Source of the DNA: Rubrivivax sp.
GTDB lineage: Bacteria; Pseudomonadota; Gammaproteobacteria; Burkholderiales; Burkholderiaceae_C
Reading direction: 5' to 3'
DNA: 64,000 nt
Assembly (NCBI GenBank): GCA_022842595.1
Contig: JALHPF010000015.1
Location: forward strand, 1-64,000
Below are positions 48,174 through 57,187 of this stretch, piece after piece. Each line of letters begins with the position of its first letter. The stretch's first letter is position 1. The translations under genes and the position numbers were made by a program. The notes beneath the pieces are model-generated. The model did no database searches, was not told the origin of the DNA, and saw only the letters and a program-made list of their open reading frames with translations.

Positions 48174-48833
48174 GTGAACACCCTGACCAAGCTGGCCCTG
48201 GGACTCATCGGGCAACTCGACCCCCTGCCGCCGATGGGGGAGTCGACCCCGTTGCGGGCATTGCCGTCGCCGTCGCTGAGCGGCGGCATGCCGCTGATGT
48301 CGGCGCTGTCCAGCCGGCAGTCCTTGCGTGAGTTCGCACCCGAGCCCCTGCCCGAACAGGTCCTGTCCGACCTGCTGTGGGCAGCGGGCGGCATCAACCG
48401 GCACGATGTCGACGGCCGTACCGCGCCCAGTGCGATGAACGCACAGGAAGTGCTGCTGTACGTGGCGATGCCGCAGGGCCTCTTCCTCTACGAACCCAAG
48501 CCGCACGCGCTTGCGCTGGTCGTGGCCAGCGATGTTCGCCGGGTGACCGGCAACCAGGACTTCGTGGACACGGCGCCGCTGGATCTCGTCTTCGTTGCCG
48601 ACCACAGGCGCATGAAACTCGTACCGGCGGCCCAGCGTGAGGCCTACGCCCATGCCGCGGCGGGGGCGATGGCCCAGAACGTGTATCTGTACTGTGCTTC
48701 CGAAGGCCTGGCCACGGTCATCCGCGCCTGGTTCGACCGGGAGGCCCTGGCGCGTGCCATGGGGCTGCAGGCCGATCATCATTTGCTGCTCTCGCAGACT
48801 GTGGGCGCCGTCAAGCCGCTGCAGTTGCGGTGA
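48174..48833 (+). CDS. SagB/ThcOx-type nitroreductase-family protein
   Basis: A 219-residue flavin oxidoreductase-like protein. SSRQSLREFAPEPLPEQVLS and DLLWAAGGINR are the N-terminal FMN-binding pattern (R-x-S-x-R-x-F). APSAMNAQEVLLY, AGAMAQNVYLYCASEGLATV and the final QTVGAVK complete the fold. No peptide precursor or cyclodehydratase gene is nearby, so a natural-product role is unlikely; a general reductase is more probable. The start is GTG 48174, 25 bases after the HMA gene. Related proteins occur in stress loci. Confidence 0.75.
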   Translation: MNTLTKLALGLIGQLDPLPPMGESTPLRALPSPSLSGGMPLMSALSSRQSLREFAPEPLPEQVLSDLLWAAGGINRHDVDGRTAPSAMNAQEVLLYVAMPQGLFLYEPKPHALALVVASDVRRVTGNQDFVDTAPLDLVFVADHRRMKLVPAAQREAYAHAAAGAMAQNVYLYCASEGLATVIRAWFDREALARAMGLQADHHLLLSQTVGAVKPLQLR

Positions 48834-49004
48834 ATGGCTGGGTAAGGCTATGGTCTGCTGCTGCAACTGGCCTCGTCGAGGTCGGGGCGGTGCGCTTCGG
48901 CTGCGGGCCTAGCTTGCCACCGTCGCTGCGCCGGCCGGTAGAGTTTGTGATGGGCCGAAGGGCTGAATGGCTGAAGCGCTGTACGCAGCGAAGGATGCAT
49001 CCAC

Positions 49005-49907
49005 ATGACATGGCTGCTCTGGCTCGGTTTGATCCTGTGTTTCCTGGCGCTCGTCGCTGTCGGCCTGTCCTTCTACGGGGCGTGGCAGTGGTCCGCAGAG
49101 ATGCAGTTGATGGATGGCAAGCTCGAAGCGGGCCGCATCGACGCATTGCAGAAAGAGGCGCGAGAAGAAACGCGCGAAAAACTGTTGCCGCCGACACGCT
49201 ACGACGCGCGCGAGCTCGAAGGCCTGCCGGCACCGGTGCAGCGCTACTTCCACGCCGTCCTCAAGGATGGCCAGCCCATCATCAGCGCGGTCAATATCGA
49301 CCTGGCTGGCACCTTCAACTTGTCGCCAACCGGCGAGCGGTGGAAACCCTTCACGTCGCGGCAGCGGGTGACGACACGCCGCCCGGGTTTCCTGTGGGAC
49401 GCCACGATCTCGATGCTGCCGGGCGTGAAAGTGCGCGTCGTCGACAGCTACATCGCCGGCCACGGCCTGCTGCACGCCACGATCCAGGGCCTCTTCTCGA
49501 TGGCGGAAATGCATGGCCAGGGCGAGATTGCGCGTGGCGAATTCATGCGTTGGTTCGCCGAAGTGGCTTGGTACCCGACAGCGCTGCTGCCCAGCCAGGG
49601 CGTGCGCTGGGAGGCTGTCGATGATCGTTCCGCAAATGCCACGGTGGTCGATGGCCCACTCACCCTGACGCTGCTGTTCAGGTTCAACGACGCTGGCCCC
49701 ATCGGCTCGTTCCGCGCCGAAGCGCGGGGCGGCATGGTCGGCGACAAGATGGTCATGGCGCCCTGGGAAGGCACTTGGTCGAACTACCAGTGGCGCCACG
49801 GGGTGCAGGTTCCTTTCACCGGCGAGGTGGCCTGGATCCGGCCCGAAGGTCGCAAGCCGTACTTCGTCGGAACGGTCACATCCCTGACGTTCGAGTTCCT
49901 GCCATGA
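49005..49907 (+). CDS. DUF6544-type membrane-anchored protein
   Basis: A 300-residue protein with one N-terminal membrane helix (LLWLGLILCFLALVAVGLSF). The remaining part lies outside the cytoplasm or at the membrane face. LPAPVQRYFHAVLKDGQPII at about 75-94 is characteristic of the DUF6544 family, and FMRWFAEVAWYPTALLPSQG at about 180-199 supports it. The C-terminal half resembles a lipid-binding beta fold (YFVGTVTSLTFEF). No function is known. It stands alone; its 3' end overlaps a minus-strand remnant by 32 bases. Confidence 0.7.
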   Translation: MTWLLWLGLILCFLALVAVGLSFYGAWQWSAEMQLMDGKLEAGRIDALQKEAREETREKLLPPTRYDARELEGLPAPVQRYFHAVLKDGQPIISAVNIDLAGTFNLSPTGERWKPFTSRQRVTTRRPGFLWDATISMLPGVKVRVVDSYIAGHGLLHATIQGLFSMAEMHGQGEIARGEFMRWFAEVAWYPTALLPSQGVRWEAVDDRSANATVVDGPLTLTLLFRFNDAGPIGSFRAEARGGMVGDKMVMAPWEGTWSNYQWRHGVQVPFTGEVAWIRPEGRKPYFVGTVTSLTFEFLP

Positions 49908-50256
49908 CGCATCGCCCGACCCGCGTCACCGCGGTCGCCGCCACGGTTGGCCTGTTCCAGGGCAAGGCGTTCGCGGGGTCATTGGCGCAGCGCAGCGCGC
50001 GGGTCTTCGCGATGTCGCGCTTCGGCCAGCTGCGCACGCCGATGCCGCGAGCCAGGATCTCCGCCATGTAGCCCATCAGCCCGTCGCCGTACTCGCAACG
50101 AGTGCAGTGAAACTTCTCGATGAAGTCGAGGGTGCCGAGGTGGCGGCGGTCGAACACGAGGTCGTCGCCACGCCGCACCTCGGCGACACCGTACATCGGG
50201 AAGCAGGCCCACTGGTAGAAGCTCGCACAGGCGTCGAGCACGAGCAGCGGAATCAC
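49876..50256 (-). CDS. conserved protein remnant, N-terminally truncated
   Basis: The product contains FYQWACFPMYGVAEVRRGDD then LVFDRRHLGTLDFIEKFHC and CEYGDGLMGYMAEILAR. These resemble a family of small membrane-associated hypothetical proteins with two Cys in a CxxC-like context. Relatives, as I recall them, begin with a hydrophobic segment that is missing here, and the last 30 residues do not look family-like and run into the antisense of the neighbouring gene. GTG 50256 is only a possible start. It may be a decaying gene. Confidence 0.4.
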   Translation of the reverse strand: MIPLLVLDACASFYQWACFPMYGVAEVRRGDDLVFDRRHLGTLDFIEKFHCTRCEYGDGLMGYMAEILARGIGVRSWPKRDIAKTRALRCANDPANALPWNRPTVAATAVTRVGRCVMAGTRTSGM

Positions 50257-50480
50257 CCTGCCGTCGCGGCCACCTGGTTCAGGATGGGGTCGATTCGATC
50301 GTGCATCGGCCGAGCACGGCAAGGGCCTGTGGGCCCGCGTTTTGGCGCAGCTTGGAAGCCGAGGCGTTGACGGTCGTGTGGGCTGCCGAACAGACGGGCG
50401 GGCCTGATGCCCCTACAACCCTATCGATCCGACATCCGCCACGCCTGATCTGGTGGTACCAACATCCGAGGAATCGAGTC

Positions 50481-51167
50481 ATGAAGAAGAGACTTTCCAG
50501 CCTTGCTCTTGCAGCGCTCACCGTCATCGGCGCACTTTGCAGTGCAGGGCCCGTCGCGGCCCAGGTCGCGGGGGGCACCACCACGGTCGAAGCCAGCATC
50601 ACCGAGTCGACGAGGCTCGCCATGGGCTGGAGTGTCAAGAAGACGCTGATGGGCAAGACCGTCTACAACGAGGCGGGCCAGAAGGTGGGCAAGGTGGAAG
50701 ACCTGATCATCTCGCCCGACAAGGCCGTCTCATACGTCATCGTCGGCGCCGGTGGCTTCGTCGGCATCGGCAGGCACGACGTGGCGATCCCGATCACGCA
50801 GATCCAGGACCAGGCTGGCAAGCTGGTGATGGCGGGCGCGACCAAGGACATGATCAAGGGCATGCCCGGTTTCACCTATGCCACCGACACCGCGACGCGC
50901 GACGCCTTCGTCGCTGCGGCGGACAAGGACATTGCCCGAGGCAAGGCGGCTGTCGCCAGCCTCGAGAAGAAGGCCGGCGCCGCGGTCACCGGATCCAAGG
51001 CCAAGATCGACGCGGACATCACCGCCTTGCAGGCCGATGTGAAGTCGGCCGAAGCCAAGCTGGCCGAAATGAAACAGGCCACCGCGGTTCGCTGGAAAGA
51101 ATTCGAGGCCGATGTCAATGCCGCAACGGCGCGCCTGCGCAAGTCGACCGAAAAAGCCCTCGGCTGA
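50481..51167 (+). CDS. PRC-barrel domain exported protein
   Basis: A 228-residue protein. A signal peptide (MKKRLSSLALAALTVIGALC) ends near VAAQVAGG. The PRC-barrel lies at about 50-120: GKTVYNEAGQKVGKVEDLII, SPDKAVSYVIVGAGGFVGIG and VAIPITQI. The C-terminal third (about 150-225) is a Lys/Ala/Glu-rich coiled coil (VASLEKKAGAAVTGSKAKID, EAKLAEMKQ). PRC-barrels bind protein partners; periplasmic ones are stress-linked. GAGGAA lies 10-12 bases before the ATG. It is 52 bp upstream of the DUF1269-like gene and may be the first gene of the exporter operon. Confidence 0.8.
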   Translation: MKKRLSSLALAALTVIGALCSAGPVAAQVAGGTTTVEASITESTRLAMGWSVKKTLMGKTVYNEAGQKVGKVEDLIISPDKAVSYVIVGAGGFVGIGRHDVAIPITQIQDQAGKLVMAGATKDMIKGMPGFTYATDTATRDAFVAAADKDIARGKAAVASLEKKAGAAVTGSKAKIDADITALQADVKSAEAKLAEMKQATAVRWKEFEADVNAATARLRKSTEKALG

Positions 51168-51219
51168 ATCTCTGACGCCTTCGCGTCGTTCGTCAAAACG
51201 TCTCTGAAATGGACATCAC

Positions 51220-52020
51220 ATGAACAAGCTCCTGGTCGCGGTCTTCGAAAACGAGCCGGCAGCCGATGCCGGGCTGAACGCCCTGCGTGCGCTGCACGCA
51301 GCGGGCGACATCACGCTGTATGCCACGGGCGTGCTCGCGCGTGACGCCAAGGGCGTGGTCAGCGTCAAGAAGCCCATGGACGCCGGCCCGACGGGTACCG
51401 TCACCGGGCTGGCGGTCGGCAGTTTGATCGGCCTGCTCGGCGGGCCGGCGGGCGTGGCCATCGGTGCCACCACGGGCGCCGTGGCTGGCGCCGTCCGGGA
51501 CTTCTGGGTGGCCGGTGTGGGTCTGGACTTCATCGAAGCCGCCATCCATTATCTGCAACCCGGCAAGGTTGCCCTTGTGGCCGAGATCGAGGAAGAGTGG
51601 GTGATCCCGGTCGATTCGGCATTGGAAGCGGCTGGAGGCCAGGTCTTGAGGCGAACCCGCACCGAAGTGGCGGAGGCGCAGTTCGACCACGACATCGCAG
51701 CCTTCAAGGCCGAGATCAAGGAACTCGAATCCGAGGCGTCCCACGCCAGTGGTGCCGCCAAGAGCCAGCTGCAGGCCAAGCTCGCGACGACGAAGGCCAG
51801 CCTGGATGGCGCCGTGCACCGTGGCCAGCAGCGCGTGGACATGCTGAAGCAGGAAGCGCAGGCCAAGGCCGAGTCGCTCAAACTGCAACTGAGCCAAGCC
51901 AAGGGCGATGTCAAGGCACGAATCGAAGAGCGCATGAAGCGCGTCAAGAGCGCCTACCATGCGCGCGGCGCAAAACTGGCGCAGGCCTGGAGCCTTACGA
52001 AGGAGGCCTTGGCGGCCTGA
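51220..52020 (+). CDS. DUF1269-like glycine-zipper protein with C-terminal coiled coil
   Basis: A 266-residue protein. The N-terminal half resembles DUF1269: MNKLLVAVFENEPAADAGLN, then a glycine-zipper membrane region (GLAVGSLIGLLGGPAGVAIG, ATTGAVAGAV). The C-terminal half (about 140-255) is a long charged coiled coil. This resembles a membrane anchor with a cytosolic or periplasmic stalk. Its stop overlaps the start of the outer-membrane efflux gene (TGATG), so it belongs to the exporter operon, which is unusual for this family. The function is unknown; a structural or gating role for the exporter is speculation. Confidence 0.7.
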   Translation: MNKLLVAVFENEPAADAGLNALRALHAAGDITLYATGVLARDAKGVVSVKKPMDAGPTGTVTGLAVGSLIGLLGGPAGVAIGATTGAVAGAVRDFWVAGVGLDFIEAAIHYLQPGKVALVAEIEEEWVIPVDSALEAAGGQVLRRTRTEVAEAQFDHDIAAFKAEIKELESEASHASGAAKSQLQAKLATTKASLDGAVHRGQQRVDMLKQEAQAKAESLKLQLSQAKGDVKARIEERMKRVKSAYHARGAKLAQAWSLTKEALAA

Positions 52021-53549
52021 TGGTGCCCAGCAGGCAGGTGGCCGCGACGAGGCTGGGCCTGCTCGCTTTGCTCCCGGGTCTGTTCGCGGGCCTGGTCGCA
52101 TGTGCGTCGCTGGACCCGACCGAGAAGGCGCCCGCGCCGCTGATCATTCCAGCGAGTTGGGCGGAGGCCGACGCGGCAGGGGCCGGTGCGTCGAACGTCA
52201 CCGAAGCCTCTCTGGCGCAGTGGTGGCAGCGCTTCGACGATGCGCAGCTGGAAGGTCTGGTGCAGATCGCCTTGCAGGCCAACACCAGCGTGCAGGCGGC
52301 GATGGCTGCACTGCGGCAGGCGCGGGCGCTGCGCGACGTGGCCGCCGCGTCCTTGTGGCCCACGCTGGGCAGCGCCGCATCGGCGCAGCAAGGTACGGCG
52401 GGCGGCCACGGCACCGGCAGCAACTTCAAGCTGGGCCTGGACGCCGAATGGGGCATCGATGTGTTCGGTGCCCGGGGGCAGGGCCTGGAAGCGGGCAACG
52501 CCAGCGCTGCGGCCAGCGAAGCGAGCCTGGGCGACGTGCAGGTTCAGATCGCGGCCGAAGTGGCCCTGAACTACATCCTGCTGCGCACCGCGCAGGCGCG
52601 CAGGCTGATCGCCGCCGACAACCTGGCCAGCCAGGAGGAAACGCTGCAGATCACCCTGTGGCGTCAGCAGGCCGGACTCGTCACGTCGCTCGAGGCCGAG
52701 CAGGCCCGCGCCGCCGTCGAGCAGAACCGCGCCCAGTTGCCAGCACTGCAATCGAGCATCGTTCAGACGCAGCATGCGCTGGCCGTATTGGCCGGGCAGC
52801 CGCCGGCCGCCATGCCAGGGTTGCTGGACGTCAGCGCCGATCGGGCTGGTGGCATGGCCGTGCCACAGGCGCGTGCCGAGCTGGCCTTGAGCATCCCGGC
52901 GCAGACGCTGCGCCAACGCGCCGACGTGCGCGCCGCCGAATACCAGGTGGCCGCGGCGCTGGCGCGCGTGGGGCAGGCACAGGCCCAACGCTGGCCGAGT
53001 TTTGCCATCGGCGGTTCGCTGGGGCTGAGCGCCGCTACGGTCGGCGCCCTGAGCAGTGGCAGCGCGGTGCTGGGCAGTCTGCTGGCCAGCGTGACGCTGC
53101 CAGTCTTCGACGGCGGCGCCTTGCGCGCGCAGGTGCGTGTGCAACAGGCGGCGCTGGCGCAAGCCCAAGCGACCTACCGCGCGGCGGTGCTGGGTGCGCT
53201 GCAGCAGGTGGAAGACGGGCTGGTGGCTCTGCGCGGCGACCGCCAGCGCCTGGCCAGCCTGCGGCTGGCGGCAGACGCCGCGAGCAACGCCGCGGTGCTG
53301 GCCCGCCAGCGCTACAGCAGCGGGCTGATCGACTTCCAGACCGTGCTCGACACCCAGCGCACCCAGTTCGCGACGCTGGACGGCGTCGCCAGCGCCACCG
53401 CTGATGTCAGCAGCGGCCAGGTGCGCCTGTTCAAGGCCCTGGGCGGCGGCTGGCCGCCGGCCGATGTAGGGGTTCGCGGCGGCTGGCCGCCGGCCGATGT
53501 AGGGATTCGCAACGGCGGGCCATCCACCCTGGGAACACAGAACCGATGA
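52020..53549 (+). CDS. outer-membrane efflux lipoprotein (NodT/OprM family)
   Basis: A 509-residue TolC-like channel protein. A signal ending in LVAC gives lipidated Cys28. Two outer-membrane-efflux repeats follow (about 60-265 and 285-475), with WWQRFDDAQLEGLVQIALQA, LRQRADVRAAEYQVAAALA and RYSSGLIDFQTVLDTQR, all typical. It forms the outer-membrane exit of a tripartite pump with the next three genes. The C-terminus carries two exact-register copies of an 11-residue repeat (GGWPPADVGVR/GGWPPADVGIR) that do not belong to the family. It overlaps macA by four bases (ATGA). Confidence 0.9.
   Translation: MVPSRQVAATRLGLLALLPGLFAGLVACASLDPTEKAPAPLIIPASWAEADAAGAGASNVTEASLAQWWQRFDDAQLEGLVQIALQANTSVQAAMAALRQARALRDVAAASLWPTLGSAASAQQGTAGGHGTGSNFKLGLDAEWGIDVFGARGQGLEAGNASAAASEASLGDVQVQIAAEVALNYILLRTAQARRLIAADNLASQEETLQITLWRQQAGLVTSLEAEQARAAVEQNRAQLPALQSSIVQTQHALAVLAGQPPAAMPGLLDVSADRAGGMAVPQARAELALSIPAQTLRQRADVRAAEYQVAAALARVGQAQAQRWPSFAIGGSLGLSAATVGALSSGSAVLGSLLASVTLPVFDGGALRAQVRVQQAALAQAQATYRAAVLGALQQVEDGLVALRGDRQRLASLRLAADAASNAAVLARQRYSSGLIDFQTVLDTQRTQFATLDGVASATADVSSGQVRLFKALGGGWPPADVGVRGGWPPADVGIRNGGPSTLGTQNR
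53445..53510 (+). repeat. 33-bp direct repeat, two copies, in the efflux-gene tail
   Basis: Two adjacent 33-bp units (53445-53477 and 53478-53510) differ by one base. They stay in frame and add GGWPPADVGVR and GGWPPADVGIR to the protein. The unit is 11 codons with inner symmetry (GGCCGCCGGCC), and may have come from an intergenic repeat captured by the gene. Confidence 0.85.
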
Positions 53550-54955
53550 ACGCTCCCATCCCGCCTGCTGAGCTGAAAACGCCCATCGCACCGGCGTCCA
53601 AGCTTGCGCCTGCGCCCCCATCGGGTTCTGCGGCCGACACCGATCTGACAGCACTGCTTGGCGAACCCGCTACCGCACCCTGGTACCGCCGCCGCTGGGT
53701 GTGGGTCACCTTCGGTGCGGCGCTGCTGGCCGCGGGCGGCCTGTGGTGGTGGCTGGCCAGCCGCGCCGCCCTGGCCGCGCCCAGCTACACCACCGCACCG
53801 GTCACGCGCGGTGACCTCACGCTCAACGTCACGGCCAATGGCACGGTCCAGCCCACGCGGTCCATCAACATCGGTAGCGAGCTTTCGGGCACCGTGTTGA
53901 AGGTCAATGTCGATGTCAACGACAGCATCAAGAAGGGCCAGGTGCTGGTGGTGCTGGACACGGCCAAGCTGCGCGACCAGATCCTGCGTTCACAGGCGGC
54001 GCTGGCTGCAGCGCGCGCCAAGCGCGAGCAGACCGGCGCGACCGTGGCCGAGGCGCGCGCGGCGCTGGGCCGGCTGGAAGAAGTGGCCCAACTGTCCGGC
54101 GGCAAGGTGCCTTCCAAGGCCGAGCTGGACAGTGGCCGGGCCACGCTGGCCAGGGCCATTGCCGACAACGGCAGTGCGCAGGCCGGCATCAGCGACGCGC
54201 AGGCGGCTCTGTCCACCGACCAGATCAACCTGTCCAAGGCCTCGATCACCGCGCCGGCCGATGGCGTGGTGCTGACACGCACCGTCGACCCTGGCAATGC
54301 GGTCGCCGCGTCGCTGCAGGCCGTGACGCTGCTCACCGTGGCGGAGGATCTTGCCCGGCTGCGCCTGTGGGTCTATGTCGACGAGGCCGATGTCGGCACG
54401 GTCAAGCTGGGGCAGGCGGCGACCTTCACCGTCAGCGCCTACCCCAGCCGGCCCTTCCCGGCGCGCATCACGCGCGTGGGCTTTGGCTCGACGATCACCG
54501 ACAACGTCGTCACCTACCTGACCTACCTGGACGTGGACAACGCCGACCTGAGCCTGCGCCCAGGCATGACGGCCACGGCCACCATCGTGGCCATGCAGCG
54601 CAAAGACGTCCTGCTGGTGCCTAACGCCGCGCTGCGCTTCGCACCCACCACGGCCGCGCCGGCTGAAAAGAAGGGTATCGCTTCCGGGATCCAGATGGGC
54701 CCACCCAAGACCGAGAGCCGGCGCAAGGGCGCGGCGGACAGCGCCAGCACGGCTGCCGCGCGGCAGGTGTGGGTGCTGCCCGAGACCGGCAAAGAGGGCC
54801 ATGACGGCCAGGCCGCGAACTCCGGCACGGGGGTGCCCGTGGCCGTGGCCGTTGTGCCTGGCATCAGCGACGGCCACATGACCGAGATCGTCGGCGGCGA
54901 CCTGAAGCTCGGCATGCAGGTGATCACCGCGCAGAAGACAGCGGCCTCGAAGTGA
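53546..54955 (+). CDS. macA: MacA-like periplasmic adaptor of ABC exporter
   Basis: A 469-residue membrane-fusion protein. One N-terminal helix at about 50-72 follows a Pro/Ala-rich cytosolic stretch. The lipoyl/barrel part reads YTTAPVTRGDLTLNVTANGT and INIGSELSGTVLKVNVDVND; an alpha-hairpin lies at about 140-215, then the barrel (GVVLTRTVDPGNAVAASLQA). A linker of about 60 residues rich in Lys/Ala/Ser interrupts the C-terminal domain. It connects the MacB-type ATPase/permease with the outer-membrane channel. Overlaps of four bases on both sides show tight coupling. Confidence 0.88.
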   Translation: MNAPIPPAELKTPIAPASKLAPAPPSGSAADTDLTALLGEPATAPWYRRRWVWVTFGAALLAAGGLWWWLASRAALAAPSYTTAPVTRGDLTLNVTANGTVQPTRSINIGSELSGTVLKVNVDVNDSIKKGQVLVVLDTAKLRDQILRSQAALAAARAKREQTGATVAEARAALGRLEEVAQLSGGKVPSKAELDSGRATLARAIADNGSAQAGISDAQAALSTDQINLSKASITAPADGVVLTRTVDPGNAVAASLQAVTLLTVAEDLARLRLWVYVDEADVGTVKLGQAATFTVSAYPSRPFPARITRVGFGSTITDNVVTYLTYLDVDNADLSLRPGMTATATIVAMQRKDVLLVPNAALRFAPTTAAPAEKKGIASGIQMGPPKTESRRKGAADSASTAAARQVWVLPETGKEGHDGQAANSGTGVPVAVAVVPGISDGHMTEIVGGDLKLGMQVITAQKTAASK

Positions 54956-55692
54956 ACACGCCATTGATCCACTTGCGCGGCATCAGCAAACGCTATGGGC
55001 ACGGTGCGACCGAGCTGATGGCGTTGAAGGGCATCGATCTCGACATTGCGGCCGGAGAGTTCGTCGCCATCATGGGCCCCAGTGGCTCGGGCAAGTCAAC
55101 GGCCATGAACATCCTCGGCTGCCTGGACACGCCCACCAGCGGCCAGTACCTGTTCAAGGGCGCGCATGTGGAAGCGCTGTCGCGCGACCAGCGTGCACGG
55201 CTTCGGCGGCGCTTCCTCGGCTTCGTGTTCCAGGGCTTCAACCTGCTGGCGCGCACCTCGGCACAGGAGAACGTGGAGCTGCCGCTGCTGTACCGCGGCG
55301 ACAGCGCCGCGGCGCGCCGCAGCGCTGCCGCCAAGGCCCTGCAGGACGTGGGCCTGGGCGGCTGGGAACAGCACACGCCGGCGGAACTTTCGGGTGGGCA
55401 GCAGCAGCGCGTGGCGATTGCACGGGCCATCGTCACCGAGCCCGCCGTGGTGCTGGCCGACGAGCCCACCGGCAACCTGGACACCCAGCGCAGCCACGAG
55501 ATCATGGGCCTGCTGCTGGCGCTGAACCGCGACCACGGCATCACCGTGCTGATGGTGACGCACGAGCCCGACATGGCCGCTTATGCCCACCGCATGGTGC
55601 ACTTTCTCGACGGCCGCATCGCCCGTGACGAGCTGAACCCCAAGCCGACCTTGGCGGCACCGGCCGACCTGTCGCTGGCGGCGACGACCTGA
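54952..55692 (+). CDS. ABC transporter ATP-binding protein (MacB-type)
   Basis: A 246-residue nucleotide-binding protein. Walker A is GPSGSGKST (42-50), the Q loop is in FVFQGFNLL, the signature is [14 protein letters not shown] (146-159), Walker B is [12 protein letters not shown] and the switch His is in VTHEPD. It belongs to the LolD/MacB group, which drives mechanotransmission rather than transport through the membrane domain. In E. coli MacB the ATPase and permease are fused; here they are two genes. The start is GTG 54952, overlapping macA by four bases (GTGA). Confidence 0.9.
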   Translation: MNTPLIHLRGISKRYGHGATELMALKGIDLDIAAGEFVAIMGPSGSGKSTAMNILGCLDTPTSGQYLFKGAHVEALSRDQRARLRRRFLGFVFQGFNLLARTSAQENVELPLLYRGDSAAARRSAAAKALQDVGLGGWEQHTPAELSGGQQQRVAIARAIVTEPAVVLADEPTGNLDTQRSHEIMGLLLALNRDHGITVLMVTHEPDMAAYAHRMVHFLDGRIARDELNPKPTLAAPADLSLAATT

Positions 55693-55705
55693 TCGCGACC
55701 CACTG

Positions 55706-56920
55706 ATGCTGTTCAGCGTCTTCATGCTGGCCTTGCGCTCGGTGCGTCGCAACCTGCTGCGCTCCTTCCTCACTGTCCTGGGCATCGTCATCGGCGTCAG
55801 TGCGGTGATCACGATGGTCACCCTGGGTAACGGCGCCACGCAGGCCATCGAAGAGAAGATCACCAGCCTGGGCACCAACCTGCTGATGGTGAGCCCCGGT
55901 CAGCGCATCGGCGGTGGCGGTGGTGGGGGTGGTGTGCCGCAATTCATCGAAGCCGATGCCGACGCCATCGCCGCGCAGATCGGCGGCGTGGCCGTGGTGG
56001 CGCCGCAAGGCCGCGCCAACGCCACGGTGGTGGCCAACGGCCGCAACTGGGCCACCGGTGTCGTCGGCAGCACGAATGCCTGGTTCGAGACCGGCAACTG
56101 GCAGCTCGCCAGCGGCCGGCTGTTCGCGCCCGATGAACAACTGTCGGGTGCTGCCGTGTGCATCGTCGGCGAGACCGTGCGGCGTGAACTGTGGGGCGGC
56201 ACCGCAGGTCAGACGGGCCTGGGCCAGCAATTGCGCGTCAAGCAGTTCTCCTGCGACGTGATCGGCGTGCTGGCGGCCAAGGGGCAGGGCGGCATGGGCG
56301 ACCAGGACGACACCGTGCTGCTGCCGCTGCACACGCTGCAACGCCGTGTCACCGGCAGCCGCAAGGTGGCCGTGTTGCTGGTGTCGATGCAGGACAGCGC
56401 CGACAGCGCGCCGCTGAAGGCCGGCCTGCGGCAACTGCTGCGCGAACGTCGCCACCTGGCCGACGGCGACGACGACAACTTCAACATCTTCGACACCCAA
56501 CAACTCGCAGAGACGCTCTCCAGCACCATGGGCGTGCTCACCAGCCTGCTGGGCGCGGTGGCCGCGGTGAGCCTGCTGGTGGGCGGCATCGGCATCATGA
56601 ACATCATGCTGGTCAGCGTCACCGAGCGCACGCGCGAGATCGGGCTGCGCCTGGCCGTGGGCGCGCTGGAGAGCGAAGTGCTGCTGCAGTTCCTGATCGA
56701 GGCCGTGGTCTTGTCGGCGCTGGGTGGCGTGGTGGGTGTGATCATCGCCACGGGTGCTTCGTGGGCGCTGTCGGGCGTGATGGAAGTGCCCTATGCGTTC
56801 GACCCGGCCATCAACCTGCTGTCGCTGTTGTTCTCGGCGGCCATCGGGGTGCTGTTCGGCTACTTCCCCGCACGCCGTGCGGCGCGCATGGACCCGATCG
56901 AGGCCTTGCGCCATGAATGA
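55706..56920 (+). CDS. ABC permease of MacB/FtsX type
   Basis: A 404-residue permease. One helix near the N-terminus (about 20-40) leads to a large periplasmic MacB core domain (about 45-245), then three helices of the FtsX domain (about 280-395: LLVGGIGIMNIMLVSVTERT, REIGLRLAVGA, FPARRAARMDPIEAL). A run of about seven glycines at residues 69-77 (IGGGGGGGGVPQF) is a longer linker than usual. With the ATPase, MacA and the outer-membrane protein it makes a complete MacAB-TolC-type exporter for lipids, peptides or macrolides; the substrate is unknown. Confidence 0.88.
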   Translation: MLFSVFMLALRSVRRNLLRSFLTVLGIVIGVSAVITMVTLGNGATQAIEEKITSLGTNLLMVSPGQRIGGGGGGGGVPQFIEADADAIAAQIGGVAVVAPQGRANATVVANGRNWATGVVGSTNAWFETGNWQLASGRLFAPDEQLSGAAVCIVGETVRRELWGGTAGQTGLGQQLRVKQFSCDVIGVLAAKGQGGMGDQDDTVLLPLHTLQRRVTGSRKVAVLLVSMQDSADSAPLKAGLRQLLRERRHLADGDDDNFNIFDTQQLAETLSSTMGVLTSLLGAVAAVSLLVGGIGIMNIMLVSVTERTREIGLRLAVGALESEVLLQFLIEAVVLSALGGVVGVIIATGASWALSGVMEVPYAFDPAINLLSLLFSAAIGVLFGYFPARRAARMDPIEALRHE

Positions 56921-56950
56921 GGTTGGTACGCCATCGATCGCCGCCACACG

Positions 56951-57166
56951 GTGCACCACCACAGCGACAGCATCGGCTGGTGGCGCGCCGCGGTGCTCGG
57001 TGCCAACGACGGCATCGTGTCGACCGCCGGCCTGTTGCCGGGCATGGCTGCAGCGGACGCCGAGCACCGCGCGATCCTGCTGACCAGCGTCTCGGGCCTG
57101 ATCGCCGGCGCCATGTCGATGGCGGTAGCCGCTGGCGCAGGGGCCTTGTTGGGTGCGGTCGCCTGA
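56951..57166 (+). pseudogene. VIT1/CCC1-family transporter with internal deletion
   Basis: The 71-residue frame begins like a full VIT-family iron/manganese transporter (GWWRAAVLGANDGIVSTAGL, then SGLIAGAMSMA) and ends like one (MAVAAGAGALLGAVA). The central 150 or so residues, including the metal-binding region and three of five helices, are missing without a frameshift. The join is at the repeated Ser/Ala-Met-Ala residues, suggesting deletion between short repeats. The start is GTG 56951, 30 bp after the permease. Such a stub cannot transport metal by itself, so it is called a pseudogene, though a small membrane protein could still be made. Confidence 0.75.
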
Positions 57167-57187
57167 GATCGAATCGCGTTCCTGCCC

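Noticed and set aside
48174..48833. SagB-type gene as part of a peptide natural-product cluster
   Set aside because: No precursor peptide, cyclodehydratase or dedicated protease gene is adjacent; the neighbours are stress genes.
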